A stretch of 64,000 nucleotides of DNA from IMG/VR virus record IMGVR_UViG_3300005043_000001, positions 1 to 64,000 of that record; one strand, given 5' to 3'. The stretch comes from a virus. Positions 43,106 through 50,897 of the stretch are shown one piece after another. The position numbers were made by a program, and so were the translations under genes. The notes under the pieces are model-generated. The model had not been told where the DNA came from. It saw nothing but the letters and a program-made list of their open reading frames with translations, and ran no database searches. Numbering within the stretch: the first letter of the stretch is position 1; each line of letters starts with the position of its first letter.

Positions 43106-44637
43106 TAGTCTTTTTCACTCTCGGTTTTTCCACTTACTTGGCTGGGTGTAGTCTTTTCACCCCCTGGAAGTTCTGTACTTTTACCCGTTATCTTCAGGTA
43201 TTCTTCAATATCCCACTTTTCCTGAGGGGAAATACCAAGTAATTGACGTAATTCGTTAATAGCAGGGTCATTAGGGTGTAAAACAGCACCGGACTTAGCC
43301 AAATCATTAAGAGCCTTGGTAATTGTCTCAACTTCGCTTAATTGAATCTCTTCCGGCCATACTTTGGGCCTTAGTGCCTCAGGAACACCGTTCATGTCCC
43401 AAACTGGCTTCCAAAGCTGTCGATCATACCCTGCGGCTTGCTCTTTTAGGCTGGATGATACTATAAGAAGGAAATTCTTACTGTTATCCTTAGATAGTGC
43501 TTGTGTACCTACTTTACCGGAACCTAATAGCAATTGCTGTACACCAATGCCCCGAGCTAGGTCGTGGGTCATTCTATCAATAGCATTGGCAATTTCACCT
43601 TGTGAGCTGCTTTGTGCTGTTAATAGGTTTAAATCCCACTGCTGTGCTTGAGAAGGTGTTACTGCACTACTTTTATCGGTATATATCGCAGAATCCATTA
43701 CCATACCCAATTTAGGGTTACGGATGTGGTTCGTGATAAAATTCTTTAATGGGGATAGGATTTGATCCTTCTGTTCAGGAGAGATGATCTTACGCTTCTG
43801 CATGTCATCTAGTACACTAAGTGGAGCCCGCCCCACTGGGATACCTCGAAGGTCGGTCTCAAAACCAAACCCCTCTAACTCCAAATAACGCGCTAATGTT
43901 TCCGCAGGCTTTACCAAGTGTCGGAATATCCCGAGACCTTCTGGCGAATCGGTTAGTGTATCATCCAATAAGTATACTAATTTCCATATTGGGATTTTGT
44001 ACTCTTCACTGGTAATAGGGTCACGTTGGGTTATTGCATCAATGTAACCGTCTTTATCTTGGTGCCATCGTTCTATAGTACTTTGTGGACGTGGCGCTAG
44101 GTCGAATAGTCCTATAGCACCATCCTCTCGTATTTTAGGTATCCACTGTTGCAGACTGAAGCCATGGAACCGATACATTGCACCCTTACGGACAGCATTT
44201 GCCCATGTGCGCTTCATATCTCCCATGATCGATACGGCTAGATCAGCGTACTTCTTTGCCTCCTCAGAGTCATTGGCTGGGGTAACCTGCCATTTCGCAT
44301 TAGAGAGCATGTTGAGGAAATACCGGACTCCTGCACCCACAATGGAAGTGTTGATCAGTATGTTCTGGTATGTCACATACTTGGCAGCACCTGTAAGTGA
44401 GGGGTTAGCCTCGTCAGAAGCAACCCAACCTTGGTAGATAGGCGCTCCTATCGTTCCGCTAATGTCCATTGGTTCTATGCCTTGCTTCTCCAACTCAGCA
44501 TTCACCTTCTCCATAGCACTGAAGTACGCTTCCTGGGAACCCTCCTTCATTACAGTGTTAACTAACGCTGCGTCGGCTTCACCCACTGATAAGCGCTGTT
44601 CCTCTGTCTGCGTAGTCGTTGTTGTCGTTTTCGTCAT
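43105..44637 (-). CDS. portal protein (DUF935-like)
   Basis: The 510-residue protein forms the dodecameric DNA channel of the head. It shows SIVGAGVRYFLNMLSNAKWQV, an AMYRFHGFSLQQWIP segment and the C-terminal GIGVQQLLLGSG and KEQAAGYDRQLWKPVWD of the Mu-type/DUF935 portal group. I chose ATG 44637, which has GAAGG eight bases upstream; a GTG nine codons earlier is weaker. The start overlaps the terminase end by 59 bases. Confidence 0.88.
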   Translation of the reverse strand: MTKTTTTTTQTEEQRLSVGEADAALVNTVMKEGSQEAYFSAMEKVNAELEKQGIEPMDISGTIGAPIYQGWVASDEANPSLTGAAKYVTYQNILINTSIVGAGVRYFLNMLSNAKWQVTPANDSEEAKKYADLAVSIMGDMKRTWANAVRKGAMYRFHGFSLQQWIPKIREDGAIGLFDLAPRPQSTIERWHQDKDGYIDAITQRDPITSEEYKIPIWKLVYLLDDTLTDSPEGLGIFRHLVKPAETLARYLELEGFGFETDLRGIPVGRAPLSVLDDMQKRKIISPEQKDQILSPLKNFITNHIRNPKLGMVMDSAIYTDKSSAVTPSQAQQWDLNLLTAQSSSQGEIANAIDRMTHDLARGIGVQQLLLGSGKVGTQALSKDNSKNFLLIVSSSLKEQAAGYDRQLWKPVWDMNGVPEALRPKVWPEEIQLSEVETITKALNDLAKSGAVLHPNDPAINELRQLLGISPQEKWDIEEYLKITGKSTELPGGEKTTPSQVSGKTESEKD

Positions 44638-46195
44638 CTTCTGCGCCTTCCAACACTTCCCCACCAGAAGGCAGGATCATTTGATTAGTTAACATGTCCG
44701 TAATAGCGTCTACTGTAGGATCAATTTGGTCATCATGCTTGTGGGACATAAGCGGCGAGAACTTACGAAACTCGGCCTTATACTCAAATATCCACTCTGC
44801 ATTAAGAGGTATCCAGACGTTCCCTATGTTGATCTGAGGGACGGCTCCGTATGCTCTTGTAACCTTATCCTTAAATCGTGTGATAGCGCCTATGGGTAAC
44901 TGGGTACTGTTCTTGATGTTCTGAATCAATGATGTACCAGAGGACTTCTCCTCCACCAGCACATCAGTTACCGCTATACCTCTAACATTAGCAAACCCTA
45001 CGATCTTATTCCAGAAATCAACTAATGTACTTTCTAACTCAGGTGCCTCTACTTTACCACGAAACTGGTCGAGTAGGAATATACCAAGAGTCGGGGAGTA
45101 ACCCCAAGCCTGGAACACTGTGTAATCGTTCTCCTCACCCGTTTTCTCTGCGGTGTCACAATATACCCGTATGAAGGATAGATCACTTGGCAGTACGTTC
45201 CATAGCTTCCAGAACTGGTCTTTAAAAATGGCACCACCCTTTGGCGATGGTGATTGATGATACTGGGAGGCAGTTGTGTAAGGATCTGCTTTGTCCATCT
45301 GATCTAGATCAGCTTGAGTGTGTTTAAAGGGCCACAATGGCCCCTCATTCAAGTCATACGGAATAGGGATGCCATGGGTGTACTCTTTTGGGTACCAGTC
45401 TTCTATACGGCCTTTAGGGATAGGCGATGGTAAAAACAAATGGTGCCACATCTCCCCGGTTCCACCCTGTAGTAAAAAGCCGGTTGGGTCGTCCTCGTGG
45501 ATACGCTGCATGATTAATATCATGGGCGTGTGACTCTTCCTGGCAAGGCGTGAATGGAAGGTGTTCATAAAACGTTGGTTGATTTTATTACGAACCGTTT
45601 CCGAAAAAGCATCGTCCGGTTTTATCGCATCATCAATTATGAAGGCACCCTGAAACCCATCCTTAAACTTTCCGGCACGAAACCCAGTGATAGGCCCACC
45701 GGATGCTGTTGCATAAACTCCACCACCATGCTCTGTGTACCATTTCTTTTTGGCGTTCGAGTCCATCCTAATGCGGGCCTCAAACATCATTTGGAATTCT
45801 GGTGTTTCAACAATGTCCTTAGTCTTCTGAGAATTTTCTAGTGCAAGTTCATCCGAGTAAGTGGTGTGAATAAACTTAGCACCTGGATTAATCGCTAGGC
45901 CACGAGACATGAAAAAGATTACTGCAAGTTCTGTCTTAGTGTAGCCAGGAGGTACGTTTATTATTAGTCGTGTAATCTCACCCTTGATCACCCTGTCTAG
46001 CGTTTCAGCCATTAGGATGTGATGGGGAGATACTTGAAACTCCATCGCGTCTCTTACATTAAAAAAATACCTAGCATAGGCTAGGTTGTCAGTAAGTAGA
46101 TGGTGCCGGAGCATTCGGATTTCGTTGGGCGTCCATATGACATCCCCGTCGTCCGTAATGTCAGACTGTTGATCTGGTGTCCATATAGCGCCCAT
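44579..46195 (-). CDS. terminase large subunit
   Basis: The 538-residue protein packages DNA. The ATPase has Walker A VPPGYTKT at 81-88, the GGPITGFRAG turn at 166-175, Walker B AFIIDD at 184-189 and a coupling segment LIMQRIHEDD at 227-236. The nuclease has D347 in VYCDTAE, a second acidic cluster near 405-417 and HDDQID at 488-492. AGGA precedes its ATG inside the stop region of a 31-codon gene. Two other genes upstream repeat some of these motifs. Confidence 0.95.
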   Translation of the reverse strand: MGAIWTPDQQSDITDDGDVIWTPNEIRMLRHHLLTDNLAYARYFFNVRDAMEFQVSPHHILMAETLDRVIKGEITRLIINVPPGYTKTELAVIFFMSRGLAINPGAKFIHTTYSDELALENSQKTKDIVETPEFQMMFEARIRMDSNAKKKWYTEHGGGVYATASGGPITGFRAGKFKDGFQGAFIIDDAIKPDDAFSETVRNKINQRFMNTFHSRLARKSHTPMILIMQRIHEDDPTGFLLQGGTGEMWHHLFLPSPIPKGRIEDWYPKEYTHGIPIPYDLNEGPLWPFKHTQADLDQMDKADPYTTASQYHQSPSPKGGAIFKDQFWKLWNVLPSDLSFIRVYCDTAEKTGEENDYTVFQAWGYSPTLGIFLLDQFRGKVEAPELESTLVDFWNKIVGFANVRGIAVTDVLVEEKSSGTSLIQNIKNSTQLPIGAITRFKDKVTRAYGAVPQINIGNVWIPLNAEWIFEYKAEFRKFSPLMSHKHDDQIDPTVDAITDMLTNQMILPSGGEVLEGAEDDENDNNDYADRGTALISG

Positions 46196-46199
46196 GGTG

Positions 46200-46295
46200 T
46201 TATTTCCTTCTTGGCTCTGTTATTAATACACCCGGCTTCTGCTCGGTACCTTTTTCTTTTTCTTCTTTTGCTTTTTCCTCTTTACCACTCGACAT
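46200..46295 (-). CDS. 31-residue lysine/glutamate-rich protein
   Basis: A small frame starts in a TAATG overlap with the terminase-like gene at 46295 and ends five bases before the large terminase. Its sequence is almost all Lys and Glu at first, then GVLITEPRRK. It may serve mainly to couple translation. The coupled start and the lack of gaps support it as real. Confidence 0.5.
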   Translation of the reverse strand: MSSGKEEKAKEEKEKGTEQKPGVLITEPRRK

Positions 46296-46756
46296 TATAA
46301 ATCATCCTCGTGTATTCGTGTTTGCATTACTACTATAGGAGCATCCTTATCTAGACGTTTTATCATAGTGTCCATGAATCGTTTATTCATGTTCACCCTG
46401 TCATCATGTATATCATCTACAATAAGAATCGTAGGCTTTGCATTGCCCATGCCTCTTATGTTCTGACGCCTCCATTCCTTTTCAGTATTCGCAGGTGCCG
46501 GGGCTTGATGATATTGGCTTGACCAAGTACCCTCCATTTGTTTGCGGCGTTCCTCGGGGTCTATCTTCCCTATGATCTCCAGAAATTCATCCTTAGTATT
46601 ATTACCCCAGTCCCATACTACAGTTTTCTCTGACCCCTCCTTAGCAGGATCAACTCCTACCATTGTAGGTACTTGGTCAAACACGTCAGTGATCCTTTTG
46701 GCAAATTCTTTTTGGCGATCTTTAGTTAACGGGGTACTTTGTGTAATAGTAGGCAT
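46295..46756 (-). CDS. terminase-like protein with motifs in altered order
   Basis: The 153-residue protein resembles parts of large terminases. GVDPAKEGSEKTVV (34-47) is like the first nuclease strand. SSQYHQAPAP (79-88) matches SQYHQSPSP of the large subunit. ILIVDDIHDD (110-119) and VVMQTRIHEDD (142-152) match the Walker B and coupling segments. In the large subunit the ATPase motifs come before the QYHQ segment; here they come after it. Walker A is missing. It may be an accessory packaging protein or a rearranged remnant that stayed open. Confidence 0.6.
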   Translation of the reverse strand: MPTITQSTPLTKDRQKEFAKRITDVFDQVPTMVGVDPAKEGSEKTVVWDWGNNTKDEFLEIIGKIDPEERRKQMEGTWSSQYHQAPAPANTEKEWRRQNIRGMGNAKPTILIVDDIHDDRVNMNKRFMDTMIKRLDKDAPIVVMQTRIHEDDL

Positions 46757-46758
46757 AT

Positions 46759-47151
46759 CTATTCCTGTAAGCTCGGCTTGTCATCTAGTATAGGATAAAG
46801 AATGAAACATGGTGTCATAGGACAAAGGCGGGGAAAGTATAAATCGAAATGCGCTATGTTCACATCGTACATTATAAGCGCACCTTGAAACCCTTGCCCT
46901 GCTCTGCGACCTGCTTGGTGACCCGAGACAGGACGCCCCGCCAACATAACTCGAATCGCTCCTTTATGTTTTGTAATAACAGTATTCACTTTCGTGGCAT
47001 GAGGGTTGATCATCTCTTTCAACTCATGCCTTAGTGAGTCTACTAGCGTAGTCTTTTGTTTCTCCGTTGCTACTACCACTAGGAACCAACATGAAGGGTT
47101 CTTAAACATCTCGCTAGTAATGTAATCGCTGATCTCTTCTAAATTTCGCAT
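46759..47151 (-). CDS. terminase-like ATPase-core fragment protein
   Basis: In this 130-residue protein GRPVSGHQAG (72-81) and GFQGALIMYD (87-96) match GGPITGFRAG and GFQGAFIIDD of the large terminase with the same spacing, and the preceding 50 residues fit that region. Walker A and the second catalytic acid are absent (MYD in place of IDD). It starts in a TAATG overlap with the gene at 47151. It could be a regulatory relative or a remnant. Confidence 0.6.
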   Translation of the reverse strand: MRNLEEISDYITSEMFKNPSCWFLVVVATEKQKTTLVDSLRHELKEMINPHATKVNTVITKHKGAIRVMLAGRPVSGHQAGRRAGQGFQGALIMYDVNIAHFDLYFPRLCPMTPCFILYPILDDKPSLQE

Positions 47152-47684
47152 TAGTATCTCGAATCAAATTTCTTTTGAAACAGTCGCACTTCTTTACTTG
47201 TCAGCGGCTGCACTTTTTGTACTGTTAATTCCCCACTCACCTGCACATTGCGTTTCTTCGAGTGAACATATTCCGCGATCTGTTTCGCTGCGGCTTGTGA
47301 CTCTTGTAATGTTACCGGGGCTTCCTCATACTCATTTTCGATCATATACACCAAATCCTCCCAATAATGAGAGTGAGATGGGGGTGCGTCGTCCTGGTAA
47401 TGGTCTTGTATCAATTTCAGGTGCGTATAAATGTTCGAATTCCGGCGCGGGTCGCGTCCTGACATGATCGTTGCAAGAAACTCTAATGGCATGGGGGTGC
47501 CGGTCTCCTCACACATATCAAACACTTTCTTCTCTACATCGTCCATCGCTTCTCTATCCACACTCTGTATGGAACTATCAAGCGCGGCGTCAGCGGACGC
47601 GGGGGCTGTAGCCTTTCTGCGTCTTCGCTTTTTGGGCTTCTCCGGTTCTTCTTTAATTGTCTTCTTACGTCGTCTGATTGCCAT
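47151..47684 (-). CDS. probable terminase small subunit
   Basis: The 177-residue protein is the first gene of the minus-strand operon. The basic start (RRRKKTIKEEPEKPKKRRRR) could bind DNA. MPLEFLATIMSGRDPRR followed by a helical stretch resembles the core of some small terminase subunits, and the C-terminal ELTVQKVQPLTSKEV is a usual oligomer-type tail. Position supports the call; sequence support is moderate. Confidence 0.6.
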   Translation of the reverse strand: MAIRRRKKTIKEEPEKPKKRRRRKATAPASADAALDSSIQSVDREAMDDVEKKVFDMCEETGTPMPLEFLATIMSGRDPRRNSNIYTHLKLIQDHYQDDAPPSHSHYWEDLVYMIENEYEEAPVTLQESQAAAKQIAEYVHSKKRNVQVSGELTVQKVQPLTSKEVRLFQKKFDSRY

Positions 47685-47717
47685 CTTTTAGCCAATTTAG
47701 CGAATGTATTTACCAAA

Positions 47718-47745
47718 AGTGTAACACAGCCTTGAAAAAGTGCAA
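47718..47745 (-). promoter_or_regulatory. promoter of the late (virion) operon
   Basis: On the minus strand TTGCAC (47745-47740) and TACACT (47723-47718) are 16 bases apart, ending about 34 bases before the ATG at 47684. It faces away from the early promoters across the control region. Confidence 0.55.
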
Positions 47746-48303
47746 AATTGGGTTATATACCACTTTCTTGGTGGCGAAGCGGATGGGGTGTTTTAGGTGT
47801 TAGTATAGTAGTATTTAGAAGGGGGGTGCTGGTGCCCTGGGGGTGGGATTGTTTGATTGAATTTGCGTATATAAGTACTACAGTATTAATGATTGGTGTT
47901 ATTTTTTAAAAATTATTTTTGTATATACGAATTCGTGTATGTAAGTACTATAGGGGGGTTCCCGTGACTAAACGTGACTGGGTAGTCATATCTAGTCTTG
48001 TACGAAATATAGTTTTTGTGAAGTGAAACCCCCCAGATCCCCCCTACCCCCTTCCGTAAAATCGCGTTTGGCCCTTGAGTGACCGTACACCCCTATCAAT
48101 CCATCATCTGTATGTATCTATCATTCTCTCAACCTCCTCAATGTGTGATTACATTATGGCTTAGTACTACACTATTGTCAATCATTCATTTAGTATCAAT
48201 CCTCTTTATGTATGTGTATGTCTATCCCCCGTCTCAGTACACACATAGTACTACAGTAGCATTCAGCACGTCAATGATTCATTTCATTTATTACTATACA
48301 TAC
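47746..48303. other. divergent control region, no gene seen
   Basis: About 560 bases separate the late and early operons. I see G-runs (about 47819-47848 and 47955-47960) and a C-rich stretch (48029-48051). There are two similar AT-rich segments with TATATAAGTACT or TATGTAAGTACT (near 47869 and 47938) and a small palindrome ACGAATTCGT between them. A 92-codon frame on the plus strand here is rich in rare low-complexity sequence and lacks a ribosome site. The region may hold an origin or a packaging start, which is unproven. Confidence 0.5.
48029..48051 (-). other. G-tract cluster, possible G-quadruplex
   Basis: The minus strand carries runs of five, six and six Gs separated by two and four bases. 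The long runs could each supply two tetrad edges. It lies in the divergent control region. Confidence 0.4.
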
Positions 48304-48328
48304 TCTGTACATACCTATACTGTACAGA
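48304..48328. promoter_or_regulatory. operator-like inverted repeat TCTGTACA-N9-TGTACAGA
   Basis: Two perfect 8-base half-sites lie 9 bases apart, 26 bases before the start of the first early gene at 48354. The half-site TGTACAG recurs at 48555 and 48579. This is the layout expected for a dimeric repressor or activator. The regulator is not identified. Confidence 0.6.
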
Positions 48329-48353
48329 CTCTTTACACAAGGGGGTGGATACA

Positions 48354-48554
48354 ATGAAGCGACTGCATATCAAGTTATTGGTACACATGGGTACAATACA
48401 CGACGCGGATACAATAGAGCGCGTGTACAAGGGAAGCCGGGTAGATAAGCACATAGTCAGTGTAGATCTATCACTGGACGACGTGGCACACTTTGAGCAG
48501 ACTATACATGACACCGGTATATTAAAGATTACAGGGGGGATTGAATACGAGTAG
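48354..48554 (+). CDS. hypothetical protein, first early gene
   Basis: The 66-residue protein has the strong ribosome site AGGGGGTGG before ATG 48354; a GTG three codons earlier is less likely. It contains HIVSVDLSLDDVAHFEQTIH, a compact alternating helix and strand pattern. Its position between TGTACA sites suggests it is expressed alone and possibly autoregulated. Confidence 0.65.
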   Translation: MKRLHIKLLVHMGTIHDADTIERVYKGSRVDKHIVSVDLSLDDVAHFEQTIHDTGILKITGGIEYE

Positions 48555-48600
48555 TGTACAGGGTCTGTATATAATCACTGTACAGGGGGTGTATATAAGG
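48555..48600. repeat. two direct repeats TGTACAGGG-(N3)-TGTATATAA
   Basis: Copies at 48555-48574 and 48579-48598 are 24 bases apart and match at nearly all positions. They combine the TGTACA half-site with a TATATAA box. They lie directly after the gene at 48354 and may be paired operator-promoter sites. Confidence 0.65.
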
Positions 48601-49117
48601 GGGTGCTACATAGAGACCCCTTTTCCTCTAAAGTTAGGTAGTACAGGGGTATATAGAGCGTGAGGTAACGCTTTGTACTACAGGGGGCCAATTTCTACAG
48701 CTAATTGTATCCATACCATGTGCATAAAGCATACAGAGTATTGATGTAACCACCTTTTTATAGCGTATTTCGCGTTTTTTGTCACGTTGCATCGTTTTTT
48801 CCATTTTCCATTTCCCCCTACACGTATAAAAAATAAAAAGCTTGTATATATTTTCTTTTTGGCGACCTAAATAAAAGTACTACACTATTACATTTACACA
48901 ACTTTACTATATCTCAAAAACACAAAAAACAGGACAATAGAACATAAACTAAGATATAACCTATAAAAATAGGGCTTTAGTTGAAATAAACAACATTTCA
49001 AACGTGACATAGTACTTTCACACTTATATGCGTAAAACGCTCAATACCCTGGTATACCAAGCTAATATGTGTATAATCAACATTACTAAGTTAGAACAAC
49101 CCCCGAAACCTTTATTA
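48601..49117. other. AT-rich regulatory stretch without clear genes
   Basis: A promoter candidate has TTGGCG 48859-48864, 16 bases, and TACACT 48881-48886. An inverted repeat TTGAAAT-N7-ATTTCAA lies at 48981-49001 and is operator-like. A 65-codon frame starting at 49028 overlaps the next gene and is not supported by a ribosome site. Confidence 0.45.
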
Positions 49118-49144
49118 TATAAAGAGTATGTACACAATGATATT
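49118..49144 (+). repeat. direct repeat copy A (partner at 49488-49515)
   Basis: TATAAAGAG, two variable bases, TGTACACAAT and then ATATT occur here and again at 49488-49515. Copy B supplies the -35 box (TTGTAC) of the promoter at 49498. Copy A overlaps the first possible start of the next gene. Both contain a TGTACA site and may bind the same regulator. Confidence 0.6.
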
Positions 49145-49484
49145 GGACAACCTCACACGCCAAACAATAGAATCACACATAAAAGCGAAACTAAGACATT
49201 ATGTAGGGGTGCAAAAGAACGATAACGCGAAACGTGGGTTTATGGGTACCAGGGGCGTTAGTATGCAAACGAGTGCCAAGCATGGCATCCTATACAGTGT
49301 AATAGTGACGTGCAAAGGTGAAAGTTCAATGAGAGCATGTCAGAAAGGGCTAGGTGCATATAAGAAAGTGAACGAAGCAATATTTGCATGGAACTACGCG
49401 CAAACTTTGCTTTTCGGTACCAAGGCAGAAGTACAACCCTTTATAGCAGGCGAACCAAGGCCAAAACGAAGAAAGCGAAATTAA
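49137..49484 (+). CDS. hypothetical basic protein
   Basis: The 115-residue protein could start at ATG 49128 or 49137. I prefer 49137 because the GAG before 49128 is too close to serve it. It includes VSMQTSAKHGILYSVIVTCK and ends in a basic tail (PKRRKRN). It lies between two copies of a direct repeat. No family is recognised. Confidence 0.6.
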   Translation: MILDNLTRQTIESHIKAKLRHYVGVQKNDNAKRGFMGTRGVSMQTSAKHGILYSVIVTCKGESSMRACQKGLGAYKKVNEAIFAWNYAQTLLFGTKAEVQPFIAGEPRPKRRKRN

Positions 49485-49487
49485 TTG

Positions 49488-49573
49488 TATAAAGAGCTTG
49501 TACACAATTCATATTACTGTATTATTAAACACATACCAACAAGCAACCAACGCAACACGCGGAGCAAATCAAA
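49488..49573 (+). promoter_or_regulatory. early promoter-leader cassette 1
   Basis: Direct repeat copy B (49488-49515) provides TTGTAC (49498-49503), followed after 16 bases by TATTAT (49520-49525). The leader ends ACGCAACACGCGGAGCAAA before the ATG at 49574. The GGAG in it is the Shine-Dalgarno site. Six more cassettes with the same leader end occur downstream. Confidence 0.75.
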
Positions 49574-49840
49574 ATGACAAACACACAAGCAAACATTGTT
49601 ACAAACGCACAACAAGAACTACGAGACAGCGATGCAACACGAGGACTAGACGTCAATCAGTTAGGCGCATTAGATAAGTGCGTTAAAGCGCTCATCATGC
49701 AAGAGCGTTGCACACTAACTTTCGGAGCGTACAAGAACGATTACAAGGTTAGCGAGATAAATATAGAAGAGCAACGCATAGTACTTAGAGATAGACGCGG
49801 AGGTACGCGACTAACCGATTTTTCAGAATTAGACGGTTAA
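49574..49840 (+). CDS. hypothetical protein
   Basis: The 88-residue protein is expressed from cassette 1. It has an N-terminal helix with LDVNQLGALDKCVKALIMQ and a strand-rich second half (VSEINIEEQRIVLRDRRGG). No family is recognised. A hairpin follows at 49852-49875. Confidence 0.7.
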   Translation: MTNTQANIVTNAQQELRDSDATRGLDVNQLGALDKCVKALIMQERCTLTFGAYKNDYKVSEINIEEQRIVLRDRRGGTRLTDFSELDG

Positions 49841-49851
49841 CAATTACATAC

Positions 49852-49875
49852 AAGGGGTGTATACAACACCCCCTT
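49852..49875 (+). terminator. G/C-rich hairpin after the gene at 49574
   Basis: AAGGGGTG pairs with CACCCC-TT (one bulged C) around TATACAA. No T-run follows, so termination would be weak. The GGGGTGTAT sequence echoes the repeats at 48579-48598. Confidence 0.45.
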
Positions 49876-49903
49876 AGCTTCGCCACCCAATAGGATACAG
49901 ACC

Positions 49904-50008
49904 ATGTACAGATTATTTTTAGTTATACCGTTAATTTTTGTTGTGGTTTACATCTTACCATTGGTTGACGTGGCTACTACACTCACAAACGCGCTCAACG
50001 GGGTTTAA
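49904..50008 (+). CDS. 34-residue membrane peptide
   Basis: After AGGAT upstream, the frame encodes one hydrophobic span (LFLVIPLIFVVVYILPLV) and a short polar end. It stops one base before the GTG of the next small frame (TAAGTG). The tight packing supports it. Confidence 0.55.
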   Translation: MYRLFLVIPLIFVVVYILPLVDVATTLTNALNGV

Positions 50009-50092
50009 GTGTTTGATACGGGTTGGACGTTGGTTTTAATATTCGGGGGCGTACTGTTCGTTGACGCCATTGCAAACGCAATACTATATTAA
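50009..50092 (+). CDS. 27-residue membrane peptide, GTG start
   Basis: The GTG directly follows the TAA of the gene before. The product is a single hydrophobic span with WTLVLIFGGVLFVDAIANAI. It ends 10 bases before the next ATG. Its reality rests on gapless packing. Confidence 0.45.
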   Translation: MFDTGWTLVLIFGGVLFVDAIANAILY

Positions 50093-50102
50093 GGGTTATA
50101 TC

Positions 50103-50327
50103 ATGGCTAAGTATACAAAATTAAAGATTGTAGCAAACGAAGGATTAGATAACGAAGTAACACTTATACAACGAACGCAGAACACTTTTTGTGTGTTCTA
50201 TGGGGACGTTGAGTTTCCACATAGTCACGTTGTAGAACGGGGCGATTATGCGCGGGCTATGCGAGAGTTTAGCGAGTGTGTTGCACATAGCGCCAATTGT
50301 ATGGGTAACAACATTAAATTGAATTAG
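50103..50327 (+). CDS. hypothetical protein
   Basis: In this 74-residue protein AAGGG precedes ATG 50103. An earlier in-frame start lies inside the membrane peptide frame and is unlikely. The sequence has strands (YTKLKIVANEGLDNEVTLIQ) and a C-terminal helix with two cysteines. No family is recognised. Confidence 0.65.
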   Translation: MAKYTKLKIVANEGLDNEVTLIQRTQNTFCVFYGDVEFPHSHVVERGDYARAMREFSECVAHSANCMGNNIKLN

Positions 50328-50330
50328 CGC

Positions 50331-50408
50331 TTGCGTGTATCTTAGTACTGTATTATATTTAACGCACTGAAACAAAACACACCAACGCATAGCGCGGAGC
50401 AAATTATT
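50331..50408 (+). promoter_or_regulatory. early promoter-leader cassette 2
   Basis: TTGCGT (50331-50336), 17 bases, TATATT (50354-50359), then CACTGAAACAAA and ACGCATAGCGCGGAGCAAA before the ATG at 50409. Both leader blocks are shared with cassettes 3, 4, 5 and 7. Confidence 0.75.
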
Positions 50409-50687
50409 ATGCCTAGACCTATCCTTGTTAAAGTTGTATCAATCGAAATCGCAAACACTCCTGTAGAACATGCATCATATCTTTATGAGTACAGCCGCAA
50501 CGCTACCAAGGTAGCAGGCACAAAAGAAGTAAAAATGAGCTATGCAATGTTTGTCCGTTATGTTGAAAACTTCTACATGGGTAATGACAACGCTAAACAC
50601 TTATCTTATTACCGCGAAGTGTTATCAAGTATTAACGAACATTACTCTGATATTGAAGGCGCTATACTTATTTTTCAATTCCGTTAA
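50409..50687 (+). CDS. hypothetical protein
   Basis: The 92-residue protein is expressed from cassette 2. It starts PILVKVVSIEIANTPVEHAS with mixed helices after it. It is the only gene before the next cassette, so it is probably transcribed singly or by read-through. The function is unknown. Confidence 0.68.
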   Translation: MPRPILVKVVSIEIANTPVEHASYLYEYSRNATKVAGTKEVKMSYAMFVRYVENFYMGNDNAKHLSYYREVLSSINEHYSDIEGAILIFQFR

Positions 50688-50694
50688 AATAAGC

Positions 50695-50765
50695 TTTACA
50701 GGGGGTTATTAGTCCTATACTATTAACCCACTGAAACGAACAACGCAAAGCGCGGAGCAAACCAA
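50695..50765 (+). promoter_or_regulatory. early promoter-leader cassette 3
   Basis: TTTACA (50695-50700), 17 bases, TACTAT (50718-50723), then CACTGAAACGAA and ACGCAAAGCGCGGAGCAAA before the ATG at 50766. Confidence 0.78.
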
Positions 50766-50894
50766 ATGATTAAACGTGACACTCGCAAAGATACATTGTT
50801 AATCAAAGTTGTTGATACATTCCGCGACGGTGAGTTGTTAAGTTCTACAGTTACATTTTTTGGCCTATTCACATTCAACAATAAGCGAGCTTAA
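50766..50894 (+). CDS. 42-residue hypothetical protein
   Basis: The small frame directly follows cassette 3 with its GGAG site, which supports it strongly despite its size. The sequence is basic at the start (MIKRDTRKDTLLIKVV) and ends with a hydrophobic VTFFGLFTF stretch. Confidence 0.65.
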   Translation: MIKRDTRKDTLLIKVVDTFRDGELLSSTVTFFGLFTFNNKRA

Positions 50895-50897
50895 GCC

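Noticed and set aside
46295-47151. Simple pseudogene of the large terminase
   Set aside because: Both frames are open, start by coupled overlaps and do not follow the order of the full gene, so decay alone is not the best reading, although it is not excluded.
48079-48357. 92-codon frame in the control region
   Set aside because: It is rich in Thr, Tyr and Ser from AT-rich sequence, has no ribosome site and runs through the operator-like repeat at 48304-48328.
49028-49225. 65-codon frame before the gene at 49137
   Set aside because: It has no ribosome site, lies across the direct repeat at 49118 and overlaps the better gene in another frame.
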